From Rhynchopus sp. YZ270_cl-10 (Eukaryota > Euglenozoa > Diplonemea > Diplonemida > Diplonemidae): DNA of 64,000 nt. Shown piece after piece: positions 19,124 through 31,057 of this stretch. Below the pieces are notes generated by a model. The model saw only the letters and a program-made list of their open reading frames with translations. It did not search any database and had not been told where the DNA came from. How positions within the stretch are numbered: position 1 is the stretch's first letter; the number at the start of each line of letters is the position of its first letter. The position numbers and the translations under genes are program-made. The DNA lies in the NCBI GenBank assembly GCA_964035575.1, contig OZ037860.1:458689-522688 (forward strand). Reading direction: 5' to 3'.

Positions 19124-22100
19124 TTAGAGAAGACGCTGCGGGCTGGGGGCAATCTGCGATCCATTCATATCCGGTGGTGAGACAAAACGGACGCCCTTTT
19201 TTGCGGAAACTGGAGGGGTGAAGGTACGCTGTGCAGAACGTGCACCGAGGGGCTCGGATCCACAGCGGCCGTCATCGCTGCCTATACAGGACGCGAGGTC
19301 GTTATAATCAGTTTTGGAGGGGGTGGGGGATACGAGAATGGCGGGCTTCATACGCGCACTGCGTGGGGTGCTGACGGGGGCAAGATGACGGCCTGGGGAG
19401 AGCTGCTGTTGCTGCTGCGCGACAGCCGTCCTCCGCAATTCCTCAATCGTATTGTCCGCCCCATCACCACTGATCCCAGCAGCCTCCCTCTCCACACCAC
19501 TCAAACAATTCGCCACAATCCACTGCAACTGACTCCGCAGCCCTCCCAGCCCTGCGCACAACCTCGACAGCCCTTCACGCCCCCACTTCACATGGCTGTT
19601 CCCGGTGTTGCTCTCCTTCAACACCGCCTCCATGAGCTGTGTAGCCTCCCTATAGGTATCCGAGGCAGTTCTTTTACACGAACCAAGCTCCAACGTTAAT
19701 GTCTCTCTGGTTGCACAAATAAAATCAAAATCTGCCTTCAAGGAGCGAGACGTCTGCGCAATAGTCGCAATTCGGGTCAACGCTTCGCATGGATGAAGAA
19801 TATGGGCATGCGGAGAGTGCTCTCCTTCAGCACGAATACGCCATACCACCTGCCCGATTCCTTCACAAGGAGAATCTCCTACCATCGCCTCGACAAGACC
19901 CCAGAGGTGTTCTCCACGACGCGTCATCTCTTCTATACTGTGCGTCAAATTGTACACCTCTTCCTTCAAGGATGTGACAGTAGAATCCGACTGCGCGGAC
20001 TGCGAGTTAATCTGCACCTCAGCCTGCTCTCTGAGGCTCGCAAACTCTGCGGTGCGTCTCTCCAATTCACCCCGCGCCGCATTCGCAGCAGCACGCTCTG
20101 CACTGAGCTCCCCTGTTGACCTGATGTGCTCACCCTGCAGATGCATGATGTCCTTTTTGAGGGCATCCATATCTGCAGCACGGACGCTGTTCAACGCAGC
20201 GAGGTCTTCTCTGAGACGAAGCGCTTCTGCTGCCGCAGAGTCGCGCTCTGTTGCAAGCACGGAGGCAGCCGCCTTCGCCTCTGATGCTTCGATGGCAACA
20301 CGGTCCAGCTCTTTGCAAAGCTTCTGTACGTCTTGATGCGATTCACCTCGCGTAGCGGAAAGCTCTTGGGAGATGGAGTCGAGGCGGGTTTGGAGGGTGG
20401 CAGCATCAGCTTGGGCGGCCTGCTTGACAAAGGAGGTTTCTTCGAGGACAGAGCTTGCTTCGCCTTCACGACGCAGGCTTGCTTGCAATTCGAGGTTTAC
20501 GTGGTTGAGTTTTAGGCGGTAGTCATCAGAGAGGTGCGCCGCTGTTAGTGCGTTGAGTGCGTGGGTCTCGGAGGTGAGTTCTGCACTGCGTAGTGCTTGT
20601 TCTTGTTCATAGATTTGTTGGAACATTGTAGTCTGCATAGCGCCCATAGTGCTAAGAACTGCGTCGCGTGATTGTTTGACCTGCTCTAGCTCAATGCGGA
20701 GACGTCGTGACGCAGCCTCCGCCTCATCAAGCATCGCAAGGTGCTGTTCATCCGCCTGCTCCCCGGCCATGGAGGCCTCCTTCTTTGCCAGGCGAAGCTG
20801 TGAGCGTGCTTTGGTAAGCTGTGCTTCAATGTCCTCGCGTGTGTGGCGTTCCATCTCGACCTCTTCTGCAAGGGAGCGTTCGCGGGCTTCGTTGAGGCGT
20901 TGCAGCTCCGTGACGCGGCGGGTGGAGGCTTCGTCACGTTGTGCGGCAAGGCCCAGCTCTGAGCGGAGTGTCTCCGCGTCCTGCTTCTGTCGTAGCATCG
21001 CGTCGTTCAGCGCGGCTCCCGCAGTCTCCTGCTCGCGTATAATGCTCTGGTACGACTCCACCTCCATCGCCAGTTTCTTCTCCGCCCGTGCGCCAGTGTC
21101 CTGCAAAATAGTCAATCTATCAACATCACTCCTCAGCTGCTCCTTCTCAACACGCACCCGACGGAGCATCTCCTCAAGCGACGCAATGCGAGCTTCGCTC
21201 TCTTCAAGAATCTGCTGCTTCGAAGCGACTTCCGTTGCGAAGCGCTGAGAGAGAATGACGTGGTATTGACGAATTGGGATGGGGGATGGGATGGGATGAG
21301 ATGGGGGATGGAGTGGGGTGCGTTTACAAACATACCTGTTCCTCTCCTGCCAAGGCAAGCTGGAGGCGGTCGACGTTGTCTTGGAGCACCCGGGCGTCCT
21401 TGCGGAGAGTCTGTGGAGGAGGGGGTTGCAGAAACGAATGACAGTACCGAAAAAAATTGGCACATCTTTTTTTCACCCTTTTCAATGAGTTGTGGAGGGT
21501 TCGTTCTGCAGAAAAGGGATGAGGCCATACCGCTTCCTGAGACAACGCGTCTGTGAGCCTCCTGTTCGATGCGTCCAGGTCGGATGTGAGGCGCTGTTAA
21601 GGCGTTTTGGTGTGTTGTGAATCAGGGACATTGTAGCAAGTAGATAATAGATATCATGGACTTTTCATCTAGCATCTGGCATACCTCCTCGAGCTGCTTG
21701 ACCAGACCGATTTGGTTTCGGTCGGCACGGCTGGTGACACGGAGTTGTTCGGTCTCGAGGCTAAGTTCTGTCATGCGCTTTTTGAGTGTTGCGTTCTCTG
21801 CCTGAAGACACTGCGACTCTGAGCTGAGCTGTGCACAGTGTGTCGACGACGACTCGAGCCCCACAGCCTGCTCCTGCACCTGCCTGCGGAACTCTGCCAC
21901 CTGCATAACCGCAGAGTCTGCTGCCTTCACTGCAGTCTCGAGACTCCGCACCTTCTCCTCGTATTTGTCAATCAAGCTCTCCATCTCACGCTTCAAACCA
22001 CGGTTCTCCTCCTCAATCACCAGCTGCCGTGCAGAAATCTCACCGTGCGCCTTTGTTGCTTCCTATGGGAAATGTAGTAGAAAAAGAGAAAAAAAAAGGA

Positions 22101-25100
22101 TGTGTCATCCATACCTGAAGCTCCTGGAACCACTGCCCAGAGCTTGCCTGGAGTTCCTTGAGGGCGCGTTTGCTTTCCTGTTGGTGGGAAGAAGAGGGTT
22201 GGAATATATGAAACGCATTGTGAAAAGTAAGGTGGAACATAAAACCTGGTGGTGGTTTATGTGCTCGGGTGGGATGTGATGTACCTCGCATTCAGTTGAA
22301 GTGCTTTCGAGTGTAACCTTCAGTCGGTTTGCCTCCATGCTTGCGTCTTCGTAGCAGTGGTGGATCTCTGCAAGTGCCTCTGCCTGACCACGTTCCGCAA
22401 GCTTGTGCGCGTCCAGCTCCGCCGTCTGTAGGTTTGTTAGCATAGAGAGAAAGTTGAAAGTGCAAAACGCCTCACCTTATCTCATCAGCGTACGTCGGTA
22501 CTGATGATAGGCACTATATTACCGACAATCTCAAAATGCATCCAATACGAAAGGTGAATGAATCAATTTTTTTAAGATGAACCCATGCCTCGCGTTAAAG
22601 ACACCTTTTGGCCGCAATTCGTTAGGTACAGAATATAAAGGACCATACCATGCATGTGATGTCCTGGTTCAGACGGGAGATGGTCAGATGGCTTTTCCCT
22701 TGCTCGGTGTCGGCCTTGGAGCGAAGCTCATCACTCTCCTTTTCTTTGTCCTGTTGTGATGTTGCAATGATGGATGCATCCTGAATACCTCTACATACCT
22801 GGACGTAGTCTTGATACTTCGCGAGGGCGAGCTGTGTGGACTTGAGGTCGCGGTCGACGACACCCTTTTGGCTTGTGACGTCTGCAAGCGCCTCTTTGAG
22901 GTCCTGCACCTCTGTACCCAGGAGCAGCACCTTGTCGGCGCTCATGCTGACACGTTCCTCAAGGCCTCGTTCAAGCTCTGCGTGTCGTGCCTTCTCATTG
23001 GCCATCACGCGCTGCAGGTCGGAGAGCTCCCTTTCGACGCAGTCGCGCTGTGATTTGATCTCGTGTGCAACCTCGTTTGTTTGCGCCTGTGCCGCAGCAT
23101 GGGTGCTTTCGAACTGCATGCACTGTTGTTTGTGTGTGTCCTTCATCTGTGTTACGCTGTCCCTCAGATGCTGGCTCGCCGTCTCCCGCTCGGTCTGCAG
23201 CAGGATGTTGAGTTGGTCAATGTGGCGTGCGCTCTCGGCCTGCTCAAACTGCAGTGCGTTCATCCCCTCAGAGAGCGTACGCACCTTTTCGTCGCTGTCC
23301 GCGCACTTCACCTCCAGGAGCTTGCGGGCATGCTCCTGCGCACGGAGCGCGTCGCGAGCGGTGGCCTCTTGGATCTCCATCTCCTTCTGGTAGCGCAGGG
23401 TTTCCATATGCATGCGGTCGCGCGACTCTTCTGCAATCTTTCTTGCGTCGTTGAGGAGACGTGCGGTGGCTTCTGCCTCTTCAATAGCGTCCTGGGCCAT
23501 GATGCGCGCACGGTTGAGCTGTGCGACTGTTGCGTCGAGCTCTTCACGCAGCTCCTCTGTTGCACGGCGCAGCGACACGACCTTGCCCTCACTCGTGACA
23601 AGCTCCTGCTGCGACACCTCGAACTGCCGCTTCGCACGGACCAGCTGCCGCTGCAGCGACTCCAGCTCTGCCAGCGCCTCCTCCCGCCCACGCATTGCAC
23701 GACGCAGCTCCACCCCCATCCGCATGATCTCATCCTCATCCCCAGGGATCAACACCGGGTGCACGACTGGGTGCACCACAGGCGCCATCATCGGCTGCTG
23801 CTGCTGCCCTGGCAACATCATCTGGCTTGGACTGTTCACAATAGTTGTCGCCGGATGAGGCTGCTGCTGCTGCTGTGGCTGCGGTGCAGGGTTGTGGGTG
23901 TGGTGGTGCTGCTGGTGGTGGTGGTGTGTGGTGGTGGCTTGCTGCTCTTTGAGAAGCTCCCTGAGGCGGGCCACCTCTGCACGGAGGGACTCTGTCTCAG
24001 GGCGCTGCGCTTCGAGCTCTGCAACGCGTTTTGTGAGGCGTTCGACCTCTTGCTTGAGGCGGGCAGAGGTCTCGCGTTCCTTTTGGAGCTCGTGTTCGAC
24101 GTCTTCGAGGCGGTGCTGGGCAGTGCGGAGAGCCTTTTCTGCGTCGCGCAGCTTTGCTTGGGCTTCGTTGGCCAGCTGCTCGATGTCACGCAGACGTTCT
24201 GCAGTGCGGCGCAGCTTCAAGGCTTCGTCCTCAAGGTCAGACGCACGCCGCTCTGCCTTGCGCAGCTCATCCTCAAATTGGCGTGTCTTCCGCGCATCCT
24301 CCTCTCTCGCCTTCTTCAAGGCCTGCTGCGCCTCTTCCAGCTGCTGTTCGCTCCTCTCCAACTCTGCCCGTACCTTCCTCAGCTCTGCTTCTAAGGCATG
24401 CAGTTTGTCCTCACCACGCACCTCAGCGGCTCGCACGGCACGCTCCATTTCGAGTTTCATGCGTTCCCGTAGGCGTTCTAATTCGAGTTTGAGATCGTCT
24501 TCGCCGCGAAGGTCGGAACGGAGCTTGCGGATCTCTTCGTCCTTGGCGGCGTTCTCGGCACGGAGGCGTGCCATTTCGGCTTCGAGGTTTTTGATGATTT
24601 CTGCCATTTGCTCGATCTTGGCTTGGTAGCGTGGGGTTTCGTCGATGGTGGCTTCTTCGGAGAGGCGTTTGCGGAGGCGGCGGAGCTCTTCTTGGAGCTC
24701 GTAGAGTTCGTCTGAGTTGTCGCGTGGGATGGGGCGGCCGGAGAGCATGTCGCGTTCACGCTCGAGGGCGGCGATGCGTGCCTTCAGGTCGTCGATGAGG
24801 GCGTCCTGCTTGGCTAGCTTGTCATTTGCGCCGTTGATGTCGTCAAGTGCTGACGCCAGCATCTCCTTGTGCTTAGCCCTCAGCTCATCATGCGCCCGCC
24901 TCTCCTCAGTCAGCTTCGCCCTCAGCTCCATAACCGTATGCGAATCCTTCCCCCCCTTCCGTGCCTCCATCAGCATCATCTCCAACTCATCGATGCGTAC
25001 CTGCTTTGCGCCGAGGTCTTTCATCAGGCCTTCTAATTCTTGGGCGTGCAGAGCGACCTCTGCCTGTTTCAAGCGGGAATGCAACACCGCAATCGCCTCG

Positions 25101-25585
25101 TCAGAGCCGCGGGAGGAGTTGACCAACTCCATTTGCGCCTCGACCATCTCGAGTCTGCCGTGGAGGTGGTCGTTCTTTGCGTCGTTCTGTGCGGCGAGCG
25201 AGGCGAGCTGGTTTTCCGCAGGGACCATCACCGGGACAGGGACCGGCACCTCATGGACCAATGGGACCGGCATGGGTGGGGGCTGCGGCTGTGGCGGGTA
25301 CATGACAGCCTGGGGGCGCTGCCTTACCGGGCTGCTGGTGCGGGTGAGGTTCATGGGGTACATGCCTGCAGGCCTGTCCGGGAGGGGCTCAGGGGGGATG
25401 TCTTTGGTGGGCGGGAGCGCCGAGTGCACCCGTGCGCTGGAAAGCTCGCCCCGGAGGATCTGGTGTGCCACGCCCCCAGTCCCACCGCCACGACCTGTAG
25501 TCGTGCTCTGGTTTGTCACGCCTGCGGTGCCTACCTCAGAGCTGTCTAAGCCACTGCCAAGGAGGATGCCTCCAATGCGCTGCAT
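19124..25585 (-). CDS. 1909-residue coiled-coil protein, 8 exons
   Basis: Exons: 22799-25585, 22649-22750, 22285-22425, 22115-22177, 21685-22062, 21531-21593, 21336-21410 and 19124-21244. All seven introns are GT-AG and phase 0, mostly with GTATG donors, and every exon is a whole number of codons. The N terminus (about 150 residues) is Gly/Pro/Thr-rich, with a PVPVPVMVP stretch. From there to near the C terminus the sequence is almost continuous heptad-type coiled coil (for example RLREDLAALNSV, RELLKEQQATT), broken by a His/Gln/Pro linker near residue 560. The last 100 residues are Ser/Pro-rich. Intron 1 is 48 nt and can also be read through in frame. A TTCAG lies 24 nt upstream of ATG 25585. 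Likely a cytoskeletal, basal-body or tethering scaffold; no specific family recognised. Confidence 0.75.
22452..22516. repeat. dispersed repeat F, partial, in intron
   Basis: GTTGAAAGTGCAAAACGCCT opens the copy. It lies in intron 2 of the long coiled-coil gene, followed by a hairpin-A copy at 22572-22606. Confidence 0.5.
22572..22606. repeat. hairpin-A repeat, degenerate, in intron
   Basis: TAAGATGAACCCATGCCTCG then CGTTAAAGACACCTT; the outer arms are kept and the inner stem is lost. Confidence 0.45.
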
Positions 25586-26010
25586 TCACAGCATGTGTGA
25601 CCAGCCCTCCTGAAGTGGTGGTGGTGGGAGAGGTGGTGGGAGAGGTGGGGGAGGTGAATGAGGCTGTGTGGGAGAGGAAAAGAAGTAGCGAAAGGTACTG
25701 TCAGGTTTCACCCCGAGTTGTTTTATGAGAGACGTTTTGTTGTTGTCGACAATCGCCATAAGCACCATGAGAGTGGAAGCCTAGGGGCCTGTACCCAATG
25801 TTAGCCGAAGCCGAGGGTAGTCCGCACATTGGTGGTATTCACTTTTGTAAGGCTACCTGCAAAAAAGAAAAACAAAAGGAAAGATTTTCACAGTCAAGAC
25901 TGCCGTTTTGAAAATATAGGCATGGTTCTTTGCTCAAGACAAAAAAAATGCACACGTTTGTCAACACATGACACAAACTCCACAGGACAAGCACCCTATC
26001 CCCCTTTACC
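25586..26010. other. intergenic
   Basis: A pyrimidine tract ending TTCAG (minus strand, 25610-25640) is a possible trans-splice acceptor for the coiled-coil gene. A diverged repeat-E-like stretch (GTTGTCGACAATCGCC) lies at 25738-25815. No gene was seen. Confidence 0.45.
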
Positions 26011-27129
26011 CTACTCCTCCTCCTCCTCCTGCGTGTAGAGGTACGGAAGCACCACCTCCACCACCTCTGTGCCCTCTTCAAACCCTTTCAGTTGATACCA
26101 GTCTCCCTTTCGGATTGTGACGGAGCCACCGGGACGGAGGTGGACCTCCTCTACTCCTTCTGACTGGTCCACTTTGTCGGCCTGGATCGTGACGACAGCG
26201 TAGCCCACTCTGCCGTAGAGCAGGAGGATGTTGTGGGTGTTCTCTGTGAACACAGCGGGCGCCTGCGACACCTGTTGCATGAGATGCACGCGAACCGAGG
26301 CAACCCCGTTCGAGTGCTCCGCAACACCCGTGTCGCAGATGCCAAACCCACCCCCTCCCCCGCTCTCCACAAACACCGCCCCATCCCTCTCAAACCTGCA
26401 GAACCTCTGTGGGGGCTTTCCCCATACCCTCCCGCCTTCCACCTTCGTTGGGAGAGACAGCCCCCAATCAAATGATGTGTAGTGCACGGAGGGTGACCCG
26501 ACTTCAAGCACTTCCAGCATATCGCTTGACTCGAGCACACGGTGGCGGATCCCTGGGGGTTGCGTGACGCAGTCCCCTGCATGCAGCACGAAGGAGTCAC
26601 CCTGGGCTTCGTAGAGAACACGAACCCACCCCTTCACACAATAGATTAGTTGGAAGGAGACGGTGTGGAAGTGCACGTTGTCTGCAACAGAGCCGCCGGT
26701 GGGGATGCGAATATGCGCAGCGGTGACTGCACCTCCTAGACGTGAAGGGATGAGGTCACGGTACAGCATGCCAGCACGGCCTATTGTCCATGCGCTGTCG
26801 TCGTCGCTGAGTTTTGTGATGTGCATGTCGGGGACCACTGCAGGGTGCGACAAAACCTTCAAATCCACCGGCGCCACCTCAACAACAATGTCCCCATCCT
26901 CAGAGGTGTGCGTCCCCCTCGCAAGCTCCGCACTCTCGTCCAACCGAAGGTGTGTACTACTCCTGTTCCCCCTGTCGCGTCGCAACGTCACCTTCAACCC
27001 ATGCCCCTCCATATCAGCAGTGTTCGGGTCATCAGCAGGGAAGATGGACATCACACGAAACCCTAGCTCCTTCAAAAAGGTGATGCTCGTCTGCAGCAAC
27101 GACCCTCGACAGTGTGCGACGATGGACAT
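26011..27129 (-). CDS. VOC-like plus cupin protein of bacterial type
   Basis: A single-exon frame, 372 residues from ATG 27129. An upstream in-frame ATG (27225) would add 32 Pro/Leu-rich residues, but a CTTACAG acceptor-like site lies between the two, so the shorter form is preferred. Residues 1-45 (SLLQTSITFLKELGFRVMSI, FPADDP) resemble a glyoxalase/VOC half-domain. A cupin follows, with a metal-site-like NVHFHTVSFQLIYCVKGWVR, then GDCVTQPPGIRHRVLE and SPSVHYTSFDWGLSLPT. A second cupin-like barrel ends LLLYGRVGYAVV ... GDWYQLKG. The architecture is one I know from proteobacterial cupin proteins of unknown substrate. The lack of introns and the bacterial-type family suggest lateral acquisition, which is an inference. 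The C terminus is an acidic EEEEE. Confidence 0.7.
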   Translation of the reverse strand: MSIVAHCRGSLLQTSITFLKELGFRVMSIFPADDPNTADMEGHGLKVTLRRDRGNRSSTHLRLDESAELARGTHTSEDGDIVVEVAPVDLKVLSHPAVVPDMHITKLSDDDSAWTIGRAGMLYRDLIPSRLGGAVTAAHIRIPTGGSVADNVHFHTVSFQLIYCVKGWVRVLYEAQGDSFVLHAGDCVTQPPGIRHRVLESSDMLEVLEVGSPSVHYTSFDWGLSLPTKVEGGRVWGKPPQRFCRFERDGAVFVESGGGGGFGICDTGVAEHSNGVASVRVHLMQQVSQAPAVFTENTHNILLLYGRVGYAVVTIQADKVDQSEGVEEVHLRPGGSVTIRKGDWYQLKGFEEGTEVVEVVLPYLYTQEEEEE

Positions 27130-28189
27130 CGGAGAAGGGAGGAATGGGGAGGGGAGAGGGTCTGTAAGATAAGGGATTGGGAGTGGGAAGAGGGGGTGCA
27201 AGCTGGATGGCTGTCCAATTGACATCTTGATTAATGATATGCTGCAGAACGGGCGCCGTGAATCAGGTGGTGGTGTACGACAACGAGTTTGAGGTCAGCC
27301 TGGACTTCAGCCGAGAAGTACGCAGGGGATTGAAATATATAAACACAAGATGGAAGACGTCTTGACGTTAAACGACGGCGATGGCAGGGGAACGACCGAT
27401 CCCTAAAGAAGATCGGTACGCACAGAATGGAACCCGCAGGCCCTCATCGCGCACTGCCGCCTCCACGATTTGGCCATCCAGATGGGGAGACTCATGTTAC
27501 CAAAGAAGCGAGAGGCACTAAGGTCTTCCAGAAGCAGACGGAGTAGACGGTCTTGTTTCTTCTTTGTTTTTCTCTGGTACGACCTTCTGGTATGGTGCCA
27601 TTGAAGGATGCGACTAGGGGTTCTCTGCCACAAAAAAAAAAAAAAATAGCTTCCCGGAAAAGCTTGAGAAGCAGACAGAAGATTGAGGAAAGGTAAAACT
27701 GTGAAAAGGTGAAAGGGGAGGAGAAGGTAACGTTTTTATTTGAGTACAATACGATGGGTCGAGAAAAAAAAACCGGAAAAATTGGTAAATCTAAATACAG
27801 TAATGGGGAGAGGGATGGGTGAGGATGGGAGGGGGAAGGATGGGTAAAGAACGGGGTGACGGGCTTTTCAAAAAAAAAAAAAATCGAAACAAGAAAGAAA
27901 AATGAAAAGAATGCAGACCGAAGGGGAAACAACACACCTTTAACAGAATTTGGGGCGAGGGCGCAACCGACAAAAAAAAAACACAACAAAGTTACAAAAA
28001 AAAATCCGGCGGTGTTCCTGACCCCTTATATGAAGCACGTTCGGTACTTTTTGGGGTAAAATCACGAGCACCACTTCACCAGTTTTTTTTCTCTTCTTGT
28101 TGTTTACCTGCTACTGTTTGTGATTTACAAAACTACCCCCTCGGCATCCCCCTTGTTTTTTGTGTGCTGGACTGCAAAGAGACTGTTTT
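27130..28189. other. intergenic with two short open stretches
   Basis: A CTTACAG at 27162 (minus strand) is a possible leader acceptor for the cupin gene. On the plus strand an ATG frame (27234-27365) and a following open stretch (27413-27600) look protein-like. The remainder is homopolymer-rich. Confidence 0.4.
27234..27365 (+). CDS. possible 43-residue ORF or exon
   Basis: ATG 27234 to a TGA: MICCRTGAVNQVVVYDNEFE, then VSLDFSREVRRGLKYINTRW, then KTS. The composition is protein-like. Downstream on the same strand an open stretch includes TEWNPQALIAHCRLHDLAIQ and MGRLMLPKKREALRSS. These could be remains of one gene on the opposite strand to everything else, or of a mobile-element gene. No splice junction joining them was convincing. 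Confidence 0.25.
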   Translation: MICCRTGAVNQVVVYDNEFEVSLDFSREVRRGLKYINTRWKTS

Positions 28190-28198
28190 ATTTTTTTT

Positions 28199-29343
28199 GG
28201 GTAAATTGCGATAACACGTATACTTTTTTTTTCGATTTGCGATAACACAACACGTACACAAAAAGTATACGTGTTATCGCGAAAAAGTGTACGTGTTTTC
28301 GCGAACAAAAACGTACGTGTTTTCCCAGGTACCCAGGTACCTGGTTTGTCAAGGAAACCAAACTTTTTGTCACGGAAAAAGTCGTGACAGGGCACTGGGT
28401 ACTGGGTACACTGTGTACAAGGAAAAAAGTCGTGAAAGAGCAACCACAGCTCCACATGACAAACACAAAAGTGTCCAGTCACGTGGGGCATTCATGCACT
28501 GAGGAGATAATGATCCAACAATTTACAAGAAAGATTACTTAACCTACTGCTGGAAGTTGCCAGGTCGTAGTAACACACAAAGTGTGCCTCCGTTCGGGAA
28601 TACCGGATATTCTAGAGACCAAAAAGGCCTCTTCCGCTAGTCAAGGTATAACCGAATGAACGGCCCAAGACCCCCGTGGAGAAGTTAAATGTTGTAATGC
28701 TATCAAGTACAAACTGCGACCACTGTCTTACCCTCCTCAATGCATGGTGGAAGATGTCTTTGACAACAAATATCCTGTACCCAGGTACCCATATTCCCAG
28801 ACCCACGCAGTACCACGTCGCAGTACTACGCAAAATTTACCACCAGACCCTGTGTTCGTGCACCTTAAGTACGTAAGTCTGGTTCCCAGACCCACGCAGT
28901 GGCACATGACCGCAAGTGTGAGTGACCCACACAGAGGGATACGCAAAATTTACCACCAGACCCTGTCTTCTGAATGTCACACGTACATTTTTTTGAACAC
29001 TTTTCGCGATAACACGTACATATTTCGCTAAAAAACGGGGTGCTCGCAACCGCGTTCTAGACCCCCACAGATGCTCAAAAGTGCCAAATTTTGCTTTGAA
29101 TGGCCTCAAATCGTCGAAATTAGCCATTTTTGGGGCCCAAAAAAAAAAATTCGAGGGTCTAGGTATGGAGAGCGAGCACCTTAGAAGAAGGAAACACGTA
29201 CATTTTTGTTCGCGATAACACGTATACTTTTTTGACCACTTTTCGCGATAACACGTACACTTTTTCGCGATAACACGTATACTTTTTGTGTACGTGTTAT
29301 CGCAAATGGAAACAAAAAGTATACGTGTTATCGCAATTTGCCC
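28199..29343. mobile_element. 1145-bp element with about 110-bp inverted ends (Mutator-like)
   Basis: The left end GGGTAAATTGCGATAACACG and right end (reverse complement) GGGCAAATTGCGATAACACG remain alike for about 110 bp, built of repeated ATAACACGTA(C/T)A units. ATTTTTTTT flanks both sides (28190-28198; 29344-29352), a 9-bp duplication as in Mutator-like elements. The low complexity of that duplication weakens it as evidence. Inside is a direct duplication (about 28797-28862 and 28881-28966) sharing CCCAGACCCACGCAGT and TACGCAAAATTTACCACCAG. No transposase frame is present. Confidence 0.75.
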
Positions 29344-29639
29344 ATTTTTTTTTAATAAAAAAAGCACAAAAGGAAAGTGGCATGAGATGTCTGCGAAGGC
29401 ACTATGCTTGGTGTACTGTGTCACGCTATACCTTGCGCCCATGCACTGTGCTTTTTTCTTAAGGATTGCCACGCGAAATTTTAGGGGGGAACTGGTCGGA
29501 TTAATTTTTCTGCGTCAATATTACATTGTGGGCAATTCACGACTAAAAAACCTAGGGCTACACTAGCTTTCCGCAGATGAAAAACTGAGCCAACATTTTT
29601 TGATTTTTTTTTTTTGATCAATTTTTTTTGGGGGGAAGG

Positions 29640-30369
29640 CAGTGTTTCCGCGCTCCTTCATTGGGTACGATTTTTGATGAAGAATCGTGATTTTGTACAT
29701 AAAAGGTAAATACGTCCCGAGCCCGGCGCGCTACGCGCGCCGGGAGTTCACGGAAAGTTGGGGGCCTCCGGCGGAGAAACTAGAGTTCTGGCCCAAAAAA
29801 CGCGTCCCAGCGCAGTCCCTGAGATTCCAAAAAAATAAAAAGGCGCTGTCGAGCCCGACCCGGAATGAGAGAATTCCTCGGGTATCCAACTGAGGAGTTC
29901 AACTTCATTGATATTTGCACCAGACACACGAATTATCAGTAACCTCAGTACGTGTACAAAAAGAAACGGTGGTCATAGCATCAAGGCTCCTGGCGAAGCC
30001 ACGGTACGCAACATTTCAAAAAATTGCGCTTAAAATTGCACATTTTTACTGTCATGGGAAGGTGGGTTGCAAGCTTGCGCCGCAGTCGCACGGTACGCTA
30101 CTTTTATTATTTCGCCATGCTGCATGTTTCCTTTTCGTTCGGCGTTTGATCAATTGAGTCGCGTTCTGGCTGTGACGGGGTCACTTTGTTCATGAGGCCA
30201 GTTCTGGTCAGTTCTGGTGATGCGGGGTATTTTTTTTTCTCTCCCGGGAATTTATTTTTATTTTTATTTTTTTCCAATGAAGAATTCTTCATTGGAAAAT
30301 TCTTTTTTTTTTGGGATTTTTTTTTTTTTCGAAGAATTCTTCATCGGATTCTTCAGCGCGGAAAGTCTG
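29640..30369. mobile_element. 730-bp hAT-type non-autonomous element
   Basis: Ends CAGTGTTTCCGCGCT and (reverse complement) CAGACTTTCCGCGCT. An exact 8-bp duplication GGGGAAGG lies at 29632-29639 and 30370-30377. It contains a GCCCGGCGCGCT palindrome followed by GGGGGCCTCCGGCGGAG, also found in the hAT element at 43522-44338. No intact frame is seen. Confidence 0.85.
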
Positions 30370-30686
30370 GGGGAAGGTGGCCCCGTATTTCAAAGCAAAC
30401 GCCTTACTACATGAGGAGAAAATATTTGAGTTATAAATTTGACCAGCTAGCACTATGCCAACCAGTCGAGAGAGCAGGTGGAAGGGGATAATGTAATAGA
30501 AAGCTAATAAGATGATAACAACCCAGTCAACAGGGTTTCTGTATTCAACACCATCTGGTAGGATACTATTTGTTGTATTGGTGTTGTATCAGACACTCGA
30601 GGATGAACAGTCATTGAACTTCACCTTTTTGTTGTATCGACAAATCACTTCGCTCCAAAACGGAGCAAAGTTTTTTATATTCTTTT

Positions 30687-30735
30687 TTTGATAAATTGTT
30701 GGAGTAGTGTAGTTGCCTCGGTTGTGTTGCCACAG
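30687..30735. repeat. dispersed repeat B, left half
   Basis: TTGATAAATTGTTGGAGTAG through GTTGCCACAG, interrupted by the next element. The right half (CAGTTGTGCAATCTCCAC) resumes at 31839. Confidence 0.8.
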
Positions 30736-30777
30736 TTGGGTGATCTATGATCGTCTCCGTGGGACACGTAACAGGCT

Positions 30778-31032
30778 GTGAGAGCTTGTGAGAGCCTGTG
30801 AGAGCTTGTGAGAGTCTGTGAGAGCCTGTGAGAGCTTGTGAGACCTTGTGAGAGCCTGTGAGACCTTGTGAGAGCTTGTGAGAGCCTGTGAGAGCCTGTG
30901 AGAGCTTACTGAGAGCTAGTGAGAGTTAGTGAGAGCTAGTGAGAGTTAGTGGGAGCTGTGAGAGCTTACTGGGAGTTAGTGAGAGTTAGTGGGAGCTAGT
31001 GGGAACTAGTGGGAGCTGTGAGAGCTTACTGA
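30778..31032. repeat. minisatellite, unit about 10 bp
   Basis: Tandem TGTGAGAGCC/TGTGAGAGCT units grading into TAGTGAGAGT variants. The same array type resumes at 31612-31806. Confidence 0.85.
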
Positions 31033-31057
31033 GAGCTGATGACCTACAGTATACTGT

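Noticed and set aside
22836-24629. Plus-strand frames of 185-443 residues opposite the coiled-coil gene
   Set aside because: Ser/Arg/Leu-rich mirror frames of a GC-biased minus-strand coding region; the minus frame gives coherent coiled coil and matching splice sites.
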